DNA of 64,000 nt from JAJDTQ01 sp965204235 (lineage in GTDB: Bacteria > Desulfobacterota > Binatia > UBA9968 > JAJDTQ01). The notes beneath the pieces were generated by a model. It worked only from the letters and a program-made list of their open reading frames with translations, had not been told where the DNA came from and made no database searches. The translations under genes were made by a program, and so were the position numbers. Of this stretch, positions 52,534-60,684 are shown one piece after another (position 1 is the stretch's first letter; each line of letters begins with the position of its first letter). The DNA lies in the NCBI GenBank assembly GCA_965204235.1, contig OZ241979.1, forward strand, positions 2,356,001 to 2,420,000, given 5' to 3'.

Positions 52534-53487
52534 TCAGGGCTTCAGGCCGCAGGTCTCGAAGGCGGCCTTCGTCCGTTCCCTTTCCTCTTCGGTGAGCGGA
52601 AGCAGGGGCGGTCGGGCCGGGCCGCCGACTTGGCCCAGCAACTCCTGCCAGTACTTCTGGTGCGCCTGGGGCTTGCCGCCGGGGCGGGTGGTCTCCAGGG
52701 CCTTGCGGACGGGGTCCAGGCTGTCACGGACCCGGCGGGCCTCATCGACCTCGCCCCGGAACGCGAGCTGCGTGTACTCGTGCATGCGCCGGTCGTTGCG
52801 GGTCTGGAGCAGGTAGGGGGGCGAGGAGCAGAGGTAGAGGCGCCAGCCCAACTCCACGATGTTGTCGAACCATTCCGCTTCCGACGCGGTGCTGACGATC
52901 AGCCGGTCGCCGGCGATCCGGGTAAGCTCCGAGTACATGGGCCGCGGCGCCGAGTACTTGATGGCCACGACGTTGGGCAGTTCCGCCACCCGCGCGCACA
53001 GTTCCGGGCTCATCAGGTAGCCGGAATCCGGGTGGCTCCACATGGCGATGCCGATGCTCACCCGGTCGCAGATCTCCTTGTAGTAATTGTAAACGGTGTC
53101 GTCCCGGTCGGTGATGAAGTGCAGCATGGGCGCGTGCGCGACGATGTAGTCGGCGCCCACGGCCTCGGCGTGGCGCGCGAGCGCCACCACGGTGTCGAAG
53201 TTCTGGTCCGAGCAGGACAGGATGGCGCCGGCCCTGCCACACGTCTCCTCCATCGCGATCTCGAAGTTGCGCTTCCGCTCCTCCAGCGACATGGAGAAGA
53301 ACTCCCCCTGCTTGCCGGCGATGAAGAGCCCCGCAATGGCCAGGTCGTCGATCCAGTGCCGGATGTTTCGGCGCAGCCCCTCCTCGTCGAACGAAAAGTC
53401 CTCGTGGAAAGGGTTCATGGCCGCGGCCCAGACACCCTTCATGTTCTCCCGGGCGTAGTCCTTGGCGTCGAGCTTCGAGTAGCGCAT
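52534..53487 (-). CDS. Dihydrodipicolinate synthase/N-acetylneuraminate lyase family protein
   Basis: 317 residues of the DapA TIM-barrel superfamily. Schiff-base Lys177 lies in VVAIKYSAP. The carboxylate-binding GxxGE reads GKQGEFFSMSLEER, and the region of the YNxP Tyr reads AMWSHPDSGY, so that Tyr is replaced (Trp150). This speaks for an aldolase or hydratase on another substrate rather than lysine synthesis. Repeat A copy 18 ends 16 bp upstream of ATG 53487, and no RBS is seen. Confidence 0.82.
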   Translation of the reverse strand: MRYSKLDAKDYARENMKGVWAAAMNPFHEDFSFDEEGLRRNIRHWIDDLAIAGLFIAGKQGEFFSMSLEERKRNFEIAMEETCGRAGAILSCSDQNFDTVVALARHAEAVGADYIVAHAPMLHFITDRDDTVYNYYKEICDRVSIGIAMWSHPDSGYLMSPELCARVAELPNVVAIKYSAPRPMYSELTRIAGDRLIVSTASEAEWFDNIVELGWRLYLCSSPPYLLQTRNDRRMHEYTQLAFRGEVDEARRVRDSLDPVRKALETTRPGGKPQAHQKYWQELLGQVGGPARPPLLPLTEEERERTKAAFETCGLKP

Positions 53488-53502
53488 CACGTTTCGACTT
53501 CC

Positions 53503-53610
53503 GAAACCTCTGATCCATTCTGGCTTGAGGCGCCTCTCCCTATGGAAAAGCGCGTCCTTCGACTCCGCTTCGCTACGCTCAGGACGAACGGGACGATTGT
53601 TCAGAGTTTC
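53503..53610 (-). repeat. Repeat A copy 18, exact 5-bp target duplication
   Basis: GAAACCTCTGATCCATTC to GATTGTTCAGAGTTTC, flanked by CTTCC on both sides (53498-53502 and 53611-53615). Confidence 0.93.
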
Positions 53611-53635
53611 CTTCCGTAAACCGCGGAAGACGCCC

Positions 53636-53892
53636 CTACTGCAATTGCGGCAAGTATTTGCGGGCGCAGTCGAGGTCGATCTCAAGTTGGGTCACGATAC
53701 CCCTTGCCTGCCCGATCTTGATCTCATAGTCGTTGCCGGCTCCGTGGGGACCCTGCGGAGTCCTGGCGCATTTTCCCTGGTAGCGGATCCACCGCAGATG
53801 GGTCTTGTCTTGTCTTCCACGGTATGACCCGGAGCGCATTTCTTCAGCATCTTCAGGACTTTCTTGAAGGCCACCGAGCCGCGGGTGGGCAT
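53636..53892 (-). pseudogene. HicA-like toxin frameshifted by a 5-bp duplication
   Basis: ATG 53892 reads PTRGSVAFKKVLKMLKKCAP and GHTVEDKT. In a second frame, DKTHLRWIRYQGKCARTPQG, PHGAGNDYEIKIG and DLDCARKYLPQLQ* complete a small HicA-like or mRNA-interferase-like protein of about 83 residues. The joint contains ACAAG twice in tandem (GAAGACAAGACAAGACC); removing one copy restores the frame. It starts 1 bp after the stop of the partner gene. Confidence 0.7.
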
Positions 53893-53893
53893 T

Positions 53894-54397
53894 TCAGGCG
53901 GCTCGGGCGAGGCCGTCGAGCGCGTTGAAACCCGGTTCGGGCGGCTTGGCCGGCGAATCGAGCCCGTCCTCCGCGCCAACGGCAATCCGAACCACTTCAA
54001 CGTTTCGGGGAGAATCAGCCGGCTGCTTGCCCAGCCAACCGGACGCCACGTCGCCCTGCCGTACTGCGGCAACCGCCATCGTCCAGGTCTTGGCAAGCAC
54101 GCGGTCCTGGTCCTCGAAAAAGCACTGGACTTCACGGCGAAAGCCATCGAAGTCAGAGGCTTCGGCCGCCATGTCGTAGAGCGCGGCCCGGTACACGGAG
54201 CGGAACTCCGCGACGGCCTCTTTGTGGCTGTCGCCGTCGGCGCAGATGCCGCCCGGCTGAATGCCATACATGCAGGACCCCTCACCATCCTCCCGGATGA
54301 GGGCGCGTCCGGCAATGGCAACGCCGGCCAGGAAGCCATTGCCGGCAATCAGGTCCTTGTACTCGAACAGGAGCGGATAGTGTGTGATGGTGTTCAT
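53894..54397 (-). CDS. HicB-like antitoxin-type protein
   Basis: 167 residues starting MNTITHYPLLFEYKDLIAGN. The first 45 residues, with a beta-rich FLAGVAIAGRALIRED and CMYGIQPGGICADGD, look like a HicB/DUF1902-type fold. The rest is helical (SVYRAALYDMAAEASDFDGF). Its tight coupling to a HicA-like gene supports an antitoxin role. The partner is frameshifted, so the protein is presently an orphan. Confidence 0.65.
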   Translation of the reverse strand: MNTITHYPLLFEYKDLIAGNGFLAGVAIAGRALIREDGEGSCMYGIQPGGICADGDSHKEAVAEFRSVYRAALYDMAAEASDFDGFRREVQCFFEDQDRVLAKTWTMAVAAVRQGDVASGWLGKQPADSPRNVEVVRIAVGAEDGLDSPAKPPEPGFNALDGLARAA

Positions 54398-54474
54398 CTC
54401 GTCGTCCTTCGGAACCTCTGGTCCATTCGGGGCCGGGAGGTCCATGAACGGTTTGCTCGTCGAAGCGCCGCCGC

Positions 54475-55059
54475 TCATTTCCGTTCCAGGAGTTTCGGCC
54501 AGTTGGCGTCCGCCTTGGCGATGTTGCCGGGGGCGTCCTGCGACCACTGGGACCGGACGCCCAGGCTGTAGTTGAGGTACAGGGCGCCGTCCACGATGCT
54601 CCACGCGTCCGGGTCGATGGAGGCCGTATAGCCTCGGCTCACCGCCCAGGCGCAGTAGCCGCCGTACCGGGGCGCGTACTTCTCCGGGTCCGCCTCGAAC
54701 CGCTTCCGGTTCTCCGCGCTGGCAAAGGACCACGTAGCGCCCATCCACTCGGCGCGATGGGCCTTCCTGCCCTTCACCGGCCGTCCCTCGGTGAAGTAGG
54801 CCACCGGGTCGTATCCCCGGATGGCGCCCCCGAGGTAGGTGGAAAAGACCGGGTCCACCGCCAGGGCGACGCCCGCGGCTCCCGCCAGCGCCGCGACCAC
54901 CGTCACGACCGCCGCGATGCGCCGGATCGTCTGCAGGAAACTCTGAACAATTGCCCCGTTCGTCCTGAGCGTAGCGAAGCGAAGTCGAAGGACGCGCTTT
55001 TCCATAGGGAGAACGCGCCTCAAGCCGGAATTGATCAGAGGTTCCTGTACGAAATTCAT
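54475..55059 (-). CDS. Exported YHS-domain protein with repeat A inserted in its N-terminus
   Basis: From ATG 55059 (excellent GGGGAGGAAC RBS) 194 codons are open. The first five codons (MNFVQ) are followed by about 36 residues translated from repeat A copy 19, in frame. Then comes QTIRRIAAVVTVVAALAGAA, a signal peptide/anchor, and a YHS domain (IRGYDPVAYFTEGRPVKG, RKRFEADPEKYAPRYGGYCA) usual for metal-responsive periplasmic proteins. The insertion pushes the signal segment about 40 residues inward. An internal ATG in the repeat could also be used. Confidence 0.8.
   Translation of the reverse strand: MNFVQEPLINSGLRRVLPMEKRVLRLRFATLRTNGAIVQSFLQTIRRIAAVVTVVAALAGAAGVALAVDPVFSTYLGGAIRGYDPVAYFTEGRPVKGRKAHRAEWMGATWSFASAENRKRFEADPEKYAPRYGGYCAWAVSRGYTASIDPDAWSIVDGALYLNYSLGVRSQWSQDAPGNIAKADANWPKLLERK
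54936..55045 (+). repeat. Repeat A copy 19, in frame within the YHS gene
   Basis: GGAAACTCTGAACAATTG to GATCAGAGGTTCC. Flanks CTGCAG and CTGTAC share four or five bases. Its 110 bp plus the short duplication leave the reading frame open. Confidence 0.92.
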
Positions 55060-55098
55060 CGGTTCCTCCCCGTCGGTGGGAGCCGTGGCGACGGCCTG

Positions 55099-55632
55099 CT
55101 ACTGAGGTTGGGGGCTTGGCGCGGCCTGAGGTTGAGGACCCGGCACGGTCTTCGTGAACCCCTCGAACAGCCCTTCGAGCCGCGCCATCCGTTCCCGCAG
55201 GTCGCCGATGTCCTGTTGCACCTTGCCGATTTCGTGGTGCACTTCCTGTCGCAGGGCGCCGATGTCCTGTCGCAGGTCACCGACGTCCTGTTGTACCTTG
55301 CCGATTTCCTGTCGCATTTCCTGTCGCAGGGCGCCGACTTCCTGGTGCACTTCCTGTCGCACCTTGCCGATTTCCTGATGCATTTCCTGTCGCAGGGCGC
55401 TGATTTCCTGTTGCAGATCCTGTCGCAGGGAGCTGATTTCCTGGTGCAGATCCTGTCGCAGGGAGCTGATTTCCTGGTGCACTTCCTGTCGGACTTTGCC
55501 GATTTCCTGTTGCATGTTACCCATTTCCTGTCGCATGTCGCCGATTTCCCGTCGCATGGCCCGTTGGCTGGAAAGGATGACCGCGGCCAGGGCGATGGCG
55601 GCGCCGATGACGGCCATGAATTCGGGAGACAT
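55099..55632 (-). CDS. Long hendecad coiled-coil membrane protein, LFEGF subfamily
   Basis: 177 residues. One N-terminal membrane helix (AVIGAAIALAAVI, about 5-20) is followed by about 110 residues of tandem 11-mers (QEIGKVRQEVH, QEISSLRQDLH, QEISALRQEMH, QEVGALRQEMR and so on). The DIGDLRERMARLEGLFEGFT cap and a Pro/Gln tail end it. It looks like an expanded version of the 82-residue protein at 36351, with at least eight extra repeat units. It should form a long parallel coiled coil anchored in the membrane. Function unknown. Confidence 0.78.
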   Translation of the reverse strand: MSPEFMAVIGAAIALAAVILSSQRAMRREIGDMRQEMGNMQQEIGKVRQEVHQEISSLRQDLHQEISSLRQDLQQEISALRQEMHQEIGKVRQEVHQEVGALRQEMRQEIGKVQQDVGDLRQDIGALRQEVHHEIGKVQQDIGDLRERMARLEGLFEGFTKTVPGPQPQAAPSPQPQ

Positions 55633-55710
55633 GGCTACAAGTTACTCCGACCCCGCGACCCTGTCAAGAAACGCGGACCGGAGACAGATCGGAGATCGAG
55701 ACTCCGGGAA

Positions 55711-55851
55711 AGCGCGTCCGTCCTTCGACTTCGCTTCGCTACGCTCAGGATGAACGGGGGACTCGCTACGCTACGCTCAGGACGAACGGGGATGGTTGTT
55801 CCGGGAACAGGGATGGCTGTTCCGGGACGGGGATGGTCGTTCCGGGTTTCC
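55711..55851 (-). repeat. Repeat A copy 20, with triplicated right end
   Basis: Two core units, then three tandem GGGATGGYTGTTCCGGGA-like boxes before the final GGGTTTCC. Between 55633 and 56162 I see this copy, copy 21 and no gene. Confidence 0.85.
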
Positions 55852-55913
55852 TGTTGCTGACATTCCCGTTGCTGGCATCCGACGCCGATGGCGTGTAGCA
55901 TCGGTGGTTTTGG

Positions 55914-56017
55914 GGAACCTCCGGGCAATTCCGGCTCGAGGCGCCTCTCCCTATGGAAAGGCGCGTCCTTGACTTCGCTACGCCCAGGACGAACGGGGGC
56001 AATTGTTCAGAGTTTCC
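55914..56017 (-). repeat. Repeat A copy 21, full length
   Basis: GGAACCTCCGGGCAATTCC to AATTGTTCAGAGTTTCC, with flanks TTGGGG/TTGGAG. Confidence 0.9.
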
Positions 56018-56071
56018 TTGGAGCAGGCCGAGCGGCGTCCCCATCCACGGAGACAGACCCCCTCGGCCTGC

Positions 56072-56180
56072 GGAGCCGCACGGAGCCCACATGCCAACCG
56101 ACCGCCGCCTCAGCAATCTCAGCAACCCGTCCGAGGTGCGCGGGGAGCCGCACGGAGTCCACATGCCAACCGACCGCCGC
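56072..56180 (+). repeat. 37-bp tandem duplication around the MFS gene start
   Basis: 56072-56108 and 56144-56180 differ at one base and are 72 bp (24 codons) apart. Each contains CACATGCCAACCGACCGCCG, so the gene has two identical in-frame start contexts. Confidence 0.85.
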
Positions 56181-57458
56181 GCCGTCGTCGCCTGGTGCTT
56201 CTACGATTTCGCCAACTCCGCCTTCACGACCCTCGTGGTCACCTTCATCTACGCCGCGTTCTTCACCAAGGTCATCGCTCCCGACGAGGTCACGGGCACG
56301 TGGCTGTGGTCCCGGAGCGTCAGCCTGACCGCGGCCGCGGTGGCGTTGCTGTCGCCGCTCCTGGGCGCCCTGGCCGACCGGGTGGGCCACCGCAAACGCT
56401 TCCTCGGTTCCTTCACCGCGGCGGCCGTGGTCGGCGCGGCCTTTCTCTACACCGCCATGCCCGGCCAGGTGGCCAAGGCGCTGCTCTGGTTCACGTTGGC
56501 CAACGTCGCCTTCGAGATGGGCGGGGTGTTCTACAACGCTTTCCTGCCCGACGTGGCGCCCCCGGACCGCATCGGCCGGGTCTCGGGCTACGGCTGGGCC
56601 CTGGGCTACGTCGGCGGCCTGGCCGCCCTGGGTCTCGCCCTGGTGGGCTTCGTGAACGCGGAGACCCCTTGGTTCGGCTTCGCCAGGGAAGGCTACCAGC
56701 ACATCCGCGCCACCAACCTGCTGGTGGCCGTCTGGTTCGCCCTGTTCAGCCTGCCGTTCTTCCTGTGGGTCCGGGAACGCCCCGCGTCCGCCCGCGCCTT
56801 GCGGGCGCCCCTGTCCGACTCCTTCCGGCAGTTGGCCGCCACTTTCCGCCAGATCCGCCGGTACCCCGACATCTTCCGGCTGTTGCTGGCCCGCCTCTTT
56901 TACGCCGACGCGCTGAGCACCGTCTTCGCCTTCGGCGGCATCTACGCGGCCGGCGTCTTCGGCTTCACCTTCGAGGAGCTGCTGGTCTTCGGCCTGGTCC
57001 TCAACGTGGCCGCGGGCGCCGGCGCTTTCGTCTTCGGGTTCGTGGACGACCGGCTGGGCGGCAAGCGCACCATCCAGATCAGCCTGGCGGGCTTCATCGT
57101 GGCCTCCCTGACCGCTCTCCTGGCCGTCCGGCGCACGCTCTTCTGGGGCGCCGGCCTCCTCATCGGCCTGTGCGCCGGTCCCAACCAAGCCGCCAGCCGC
57201 TCCCTCATGGGGCGCTTCGCGCCGCCCGACAAGAAGAACGAGCTCTACGGCCTCTTCGCCTTCTCGGGCAAGGCCGCCGCCTTCGTGGGCCCGTTCCTGC
57301 TGGGCGAGCTGACGCGCCTGTTCGCCTCCCAGCGCGCGGGCATGGCCGTGGTGGTGGTGTTCTTCGTCGTCGGTTTGGCGCTGGTGCAACGGGTGGACGA
57401 GGAGCGCGGCAAATCGAGAGCCGGGGAGCAGCTAAGCAATCAGGGAAGCGAAGCATGA
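56163..57458 (+). CDS. MFS transporter of the UMF1/Atg22-like family
   Basis: 431 residues from ATG 56163 (an identical upstream start at 56091 would give 455). It begins WCFYDFANSAFTTLVVTFIY, the UMF1 (PF11700) signature, and has 12 predicted helices with the MFS loop GALADRVGHRKRFLG and GPNQAASRSLMGRFAP. Substrate unknown; relatives export small molecules or amino acids across the inner membrane. The duplicated start region may be a slippage product. Confidence 0.85.
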   Translation: MPTDRRAVVAWCFYDFANSAFTTLVVTFIYAAFFTKVIAPDEVTGTWLWSRSVSLTAAAVALLSPLLGALADRVGHRKRFLGSFTAAAVVGAAFLYTAMPGQVAKALLWFTLANVAFEMGGVFYNAFLPDVAPPDRIGRVSGYGWALGYVGGLAALGLALVGFVNAETPWFGFAREGYQHIRATNLLVAVWFALFSLPFFLWVRERPASARALRAPLSDSFRQLAATFRQIRRYPDIFRLLLARLFYADALSTVFAFGGIYAAGVFGFTFEELLVFGLVLNVAAGAGAFVFGFVDDRLGGKRTIQISLAGFIVASLTALLAVRRTLFWGAGLLIGLCAGPNQAASRSLMGRFAPPDKKNELYGLFAFSGKAAAFVGPFLLGELTRLFASQRAGMAVVVVFFVVGLALVQRVDEERGKSRAGEQLSNQGSEA

Positions 57459-57565
57459 TGGACGAGGACCGGGGAAATCGAGGACCGGGGCATAGAGACG
57501 CGGCAAATCGAGAGCCGTGGACCAGGGAAATCAGGGATCGGGGAAAGCCTGACAGCAGGGATCGA
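57410..57565 (+). repeat. Degenerate AAATCGAGRRCCGGGG tandem boxes
   Basis: AAATCGAGAGCCG, AAATCGAGGACCGG, AAATCGAGAGCCG and AAATCAGGGATCGGGG occur in succession, the first inside the last codons of the MFS gene. No gene is seen between 57459 and 57726. Confidence 0.6.
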
Positions 57566-57719
57566 GGAGACTCTGACCGCCCCCCGTTGTCCTGAAAAGT
57601 CTGACCGCCCCCCTCCCCGTTCGTCCTGAAAAGTCTGAGCAACGCCCCTCCCCGTTCGTCCTGAGCGTAGCGAAGCGAAGTCGAAGGACGCCCAAGGACG
57701 CCTTCTCGAAGGACGCCCT
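57566..57719 (+). repeat. Repeat A copy 22, left end triplicated
   Basis: Three successive left-end/core starts (CTCTGACCGCCCCCC, GTCTGACCGCCCCCC, GTCTGAGCAACGCCCC) precede one core. AAGGACGCC boxes repeated three times follow. Confidence 0.8.
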
Positions 57720-57726
57720 CGATCCT

Positions 57727-58383
57727 TCAGTTCCGCCTGAGGAAGGCGAGCGCCGCCTTGACCCGGTTGTTCACGTCGAGCTTGGCGAAGATGTTGGCCA
57801 GGTGGGCCTTGACGGTGCGTTCGCTGACGAAGGTGTTGGCGGCGATCTCCCTGTTGGAGAGCCCCTCGGCCACCATCCGCAGCACCTCCATCTCCCGCCG
57901 GCTCAGGGTGTCCATGCCGTCGGGGTCCTTCCTCGACGTCTCCGTCCTGGTCCGCCGCGAGGCGATGGCCGAGAACTCCCCGGCCTGGCGCAGCCCCGGG
58001 TCGATCCAGACGCCGCCCTCGTGGACGGTCCGTATGGCCTGGAAGAGGGTGGTCGGCGACACCCCCTTGAGCACGTAGCCCCGGGCCCCGGCCTTGGCCG
58101 TGTCGAGTATGCTGTCCTCGTGGTCGAACGCGGTGAGGATCAGCGTCCGGGTCCGGGGGTGCCGCTCGTCCAGGTCCAGCAGCGTCTGCACCGCTTCGCC
58201 GCCCGGCATCTTGAGGTCCAGCAGCAGCACGTCGGCCTTGCCCCTGGCCACCGCCGGCTCCGCGTCCTCGGCCCGCTCCGCCTCCCCGGTCACCAGCAGG
58301 TCCTTCTCCCGCGTCAGCAACCGTTTCAAACCCGCGCGAAACAGTGTATGGTCGTCGGCGATCACGATCCTTATGGACTCCAT
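57727..58383 (-). CDS. NarL/LuxR-family response regulator
   Basis: 218 residues from ATG 58383 (GGGAGG upstream). The receiver domain has Asp10/Asp11, phospho-acceptor Asp56 in LLLDLKMPG, Thr84 and Lys106. The C-terminal LuxR HTH (TLSRREMEVLRMVAEGLSNR, then TVKAHLANIFAKL) occupies residues 155-210. No histidine kinase is adjacent. It is divergent from the porin gene and may regulate it. Confidence 0.92.
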   Translation of the reverse strand: MESIRIVIADDHTLFRAGLKRLLTREKDLLVTGEAERAEDAEPAVARGKADVLLLDLKMPGGEAVQTLLDLDERHPRTRTLILTAFDHEDSILDTAKAGARGYVLKGVSPTTLFQAIRTVHEGGVWIDPGLRQAGEFSAIASRRTRTETSRKDPDGMDTLSRREMEVLRMVAEGLSNREIAANTFVSERTVKAHLANIFAKLDVNNRVKAALAFLRRN

Positions 58384-58512
58384 GGCTGGAACCTCCCGAG
58401 TTTTCCACAGGTTCGACGACACTCTACCCATTTTTGTCGATGTTTACAACTTTCGGCCTATTCGCCCGGACCGTTTAAGGGCGCTTTGAGAGGAAAGCGT
58501 ACTTTCGTTCAA

Positions 58513-58541
58513 TTGCAAGCGAACCGTAGAATTAGTAGATA
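58513..58541 (+). promoter_or_regulatory. Sigma-70-like promoter for the porin gene
   Basis: TTGCAA (58513-58518) and TAGATA (58536-58541) with a 17-bp spacer in an unusually AT-rich interval, 76 bp before the porin ATG. Confidence 0.5.
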
Positions 58542-58616
58542 CCTTCAAGCAGCATTTTTGTCTGATGCAAGCCGCCACCCCAGTGTCGGCATACTCTCGG
58601 TCAGGAGGAGGAAATC

Positions 58617-60008
58617 ATGGAAAAACACTTGAGGCGGGCGCTTGGCATCGCGAGTGCCCTGTTTTTGGTTGGGGCAGTGACGCTTGCGGCATCTCCCGTA
58701 CAGGCCGACGTCGACGCCAGGATCGCCGCCCTGGAGCGTGAGCTGGCCCTGTTGAAGCAGAATCAGGAGACCGCGGACGAAGAGCGCGCCCTCGCCGCCG
58801 AGGCGAAGATGCCCAACTTCAAGTACGGTGCGGGCAAGGGCCTGACCATCTCTGCCGCGGACAACAACTGGAGCATCAACTTCACCCAGCGGCTGCAACT
58901 CTTCTCGACTTTCTACATAACCGAAGACAACGACGAGGCAGGCTACCAGCAGGGCCAGATCCGCATTCGGCGGTTCCGTCCGTCCATCAACGTGACCTCG
59001 CAGCAGGGCTTCTACGAGGTGAAGTGGACCTTCAGCGGAAACACTTCCGTGGCCTTCGACGGCGACGGCTACCTCCACTTCGAGAAGGCGAACCCCTACC
59101 TTCCCACGGTGGGATTCGGATACAACCCCAGCATCAAGGGCTTGGCGGAAGGGGCCTACCGGGTTGAAGACTCCATCCTCGCTGACAACCTGGGTTTCGC
59201 CGGGGGTCAGGATCGAAGCCTCGTGCTCGCCTGGAACAAGCTCCCCAACATGGGACTCGCGAAGATCGCTTTCCTGAACTTCGCCATCGGCCACGACGAA
59301 TTGGACGAGTATGGCAAGCATCCGGACGTCAGCGACAACTCCCGCTCGATGCTCGTCACCCTCGGACTGAAGCCCTTGGGCGGCGCCAAGGCGATGGGCG
59401 GCATCGACATGAGCAGCTTCGAGTACGACTTCGCCTACGAGAGCCTGAGGAACGGTTACAGCGAAGGCGCCGGCACACTCAAGACCACCAACTCCACCAA
59501 GCAGGTCACTTTGGCCACTCTCGGAACGGCTGTGGGCGACCACACCTTCGTCGGGCACGGCTTGCAGTGGAGTCCCCTCAAGCCGTTTTCGCTGGCCGCT
59601 CACTACATCGACTGGAAGGCCGACGCCGACAGTGGCGTGACGGCTGACCTGCACGCCACCGAGTGGAGGGTTGCGGTCAACGTCTGGCTGTGGGGTCCCA
59701 AGAGCGGCATGTTCGGCGGAAGCAAGGGCGAAGGCGGTTTCTCCACCTCTCCGATGTACTCCGTGATCGACGTCAAGGACGCAGGCGCCAATGACGAAGG
59801 CGCTACCAAAGCCATCGGCGAAGTGAAGAACCTTGGGTGGGCCATCGTGTACCACGTCCCCGGCGGCTGGATGCAGATCCACGGTATCTGGGACAGGTAC
59901 GAATGCGAGGAAGATAGCGCAGGCTTTTGTCACGGAGACATAGATCTGGTGTCCGACAACGGCAAGTCCTTCAACACCTTCACCCTGGTCGCAGAGTACA
60001 GGTTCTAG
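58617..60008 (+). CDS. Outer-membrane porin (OprP/OprO-like)
   Basis: 463 residues. Signal peptide of about 30 residues ending PVQA-D, a short coiled-coil (RIAALERELALLKQNQ) that probably trimerises or contacts peptidoglycan, then a beta-barrel. The barrel has alternating strands (WSINFTQRLQLFSTFYI, IRRFRPSINVTSQQGFYEVK) and the terminal Phe (TLVAEYRF) used for outer-membrane insertion. It has a near-perfect AGGAGGA RBS, a plausible promoter and a strong terminator, so it is probably highly expressed. Substrate is unknown; the length and layout recall phosphate-selective porins. Confidence 0.87.
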   Translation: MEKHLRRALGIASALFLVGAVTLAASPVQADVDARIAALERELALLKQNQETADEERALAAEAKMPNFKYGAGKGLTISAADNNWSINFTQRLQLFSTFYITEDNDEAGYQQGQIRIRRFRPSINVTSQQGFYEVKWTFSGNTSVAFDGDGYLHFEKANPYLPTVGFGYNPSIKGLAEGAYRVEDSILADNLGFAGGQDRSLVLAWNKLPNMGLAKIAFLNFAIGHDELDEYGKHPDVSDNSRSMLVTLGLKPLGGAKAMGGIDMSSFEYDFAYESLRNGYSEGAGTLKTTNSTKQVTLATLGTAVGDHTFVGHGLQWSPLKPFSLAAHYIDWKADADSGVTADLHATEWRVAVNVWLWGPKSGMFGGSKGEGGFSTSPMYSVIDVKDAGANDEGATKAIGEVKNLGWAIVYHVPGGWMQIHGIWDRYECEEDSAGFCHGDIDLVSDNGKSFNTFTLVAEYRF

Positions 60009-60034
60009 GGACATCGTTTCGGCTTGAAACAAAA

Positions 60035-60065
60035 GGGGCCGTCCTTCCGGGGACGGCCCCTTTTT
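60035..60065 (+). terminator. Rho-independent terminator of the porin gene
   Basis: GGGGCCGTCC, loop TTCCGG, GGACGGCCCC, then five T. The 10-bp GC stem is perfect, and AAAA precedes it, so it could also act on the other strand. Confidence 0.9.
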
Positions 60066-60242
60066 CGTCTGGCCGCTCGCGTCCGCCCTGTCCCGGCTAT
60101 TCACTTCTCGGGATCTATCTTCCGTGGATCAGCGGGCAAAGTTGGTGCTTCCGGCTTATTCCCTTTCCGCCCGGAACCCCGTTCCGAGTCGTTGACACGC
60201 GGCGGGCGAAGAGGGTAATCACCGTTATCAAGCGCTACGGGC

Positions 60243-60641
60243 TCTTCCGGAATTCGTGTGGGCAGAGTTTCACAGGTGTATGTGCAAGCAGGGTGTCACG
60301 GCGTAGCGTACCCTCCCCCTGCAAGCAGGGTGTCACGGGTTAGCGTCCCCTCCCCCCTTGAGGGGGAGGGACAGGGAGGGGGGTACGGCGGGGTTGAGGG
60401 GAGGAGTCCTCTACCCGGACCGACCCAACCCGTTTCAGCCATCTGTCCGTTGGTGCTGGCGCCGATGGGTTGGTGGCACGGAGGCCCCCCTCCCTAACCC
60501 TCCCCCTCAAGGGGGGAGGGGACCGGAGTGCTCTGCTACGAGGGGATCGGAGTTCTCCGCTATGCCGAACCGAGGCGGCAAGGTGGGATCGGACCTCATC
60601 GCGTGGAACGGGTGTGTCACAACCCACACGAAAGCCGGAAG
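60243..60641. repeat. Repeat B copy 5
   Basis: CTTCCGGAATTCGTGTGGG to CCCACACGAAAGCCGGAAG, with both G-rich palindromes. Its left part also holds TGCAAGCAGGGTGTCACGG twice in tandem. No gene is seen between 60066 and 60684. Confidence 0.8.
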
Positions 60642-60684
60642 ACCCGCGCTACGGAACCAACCGGGAAGGAAGGGACGCACCACC

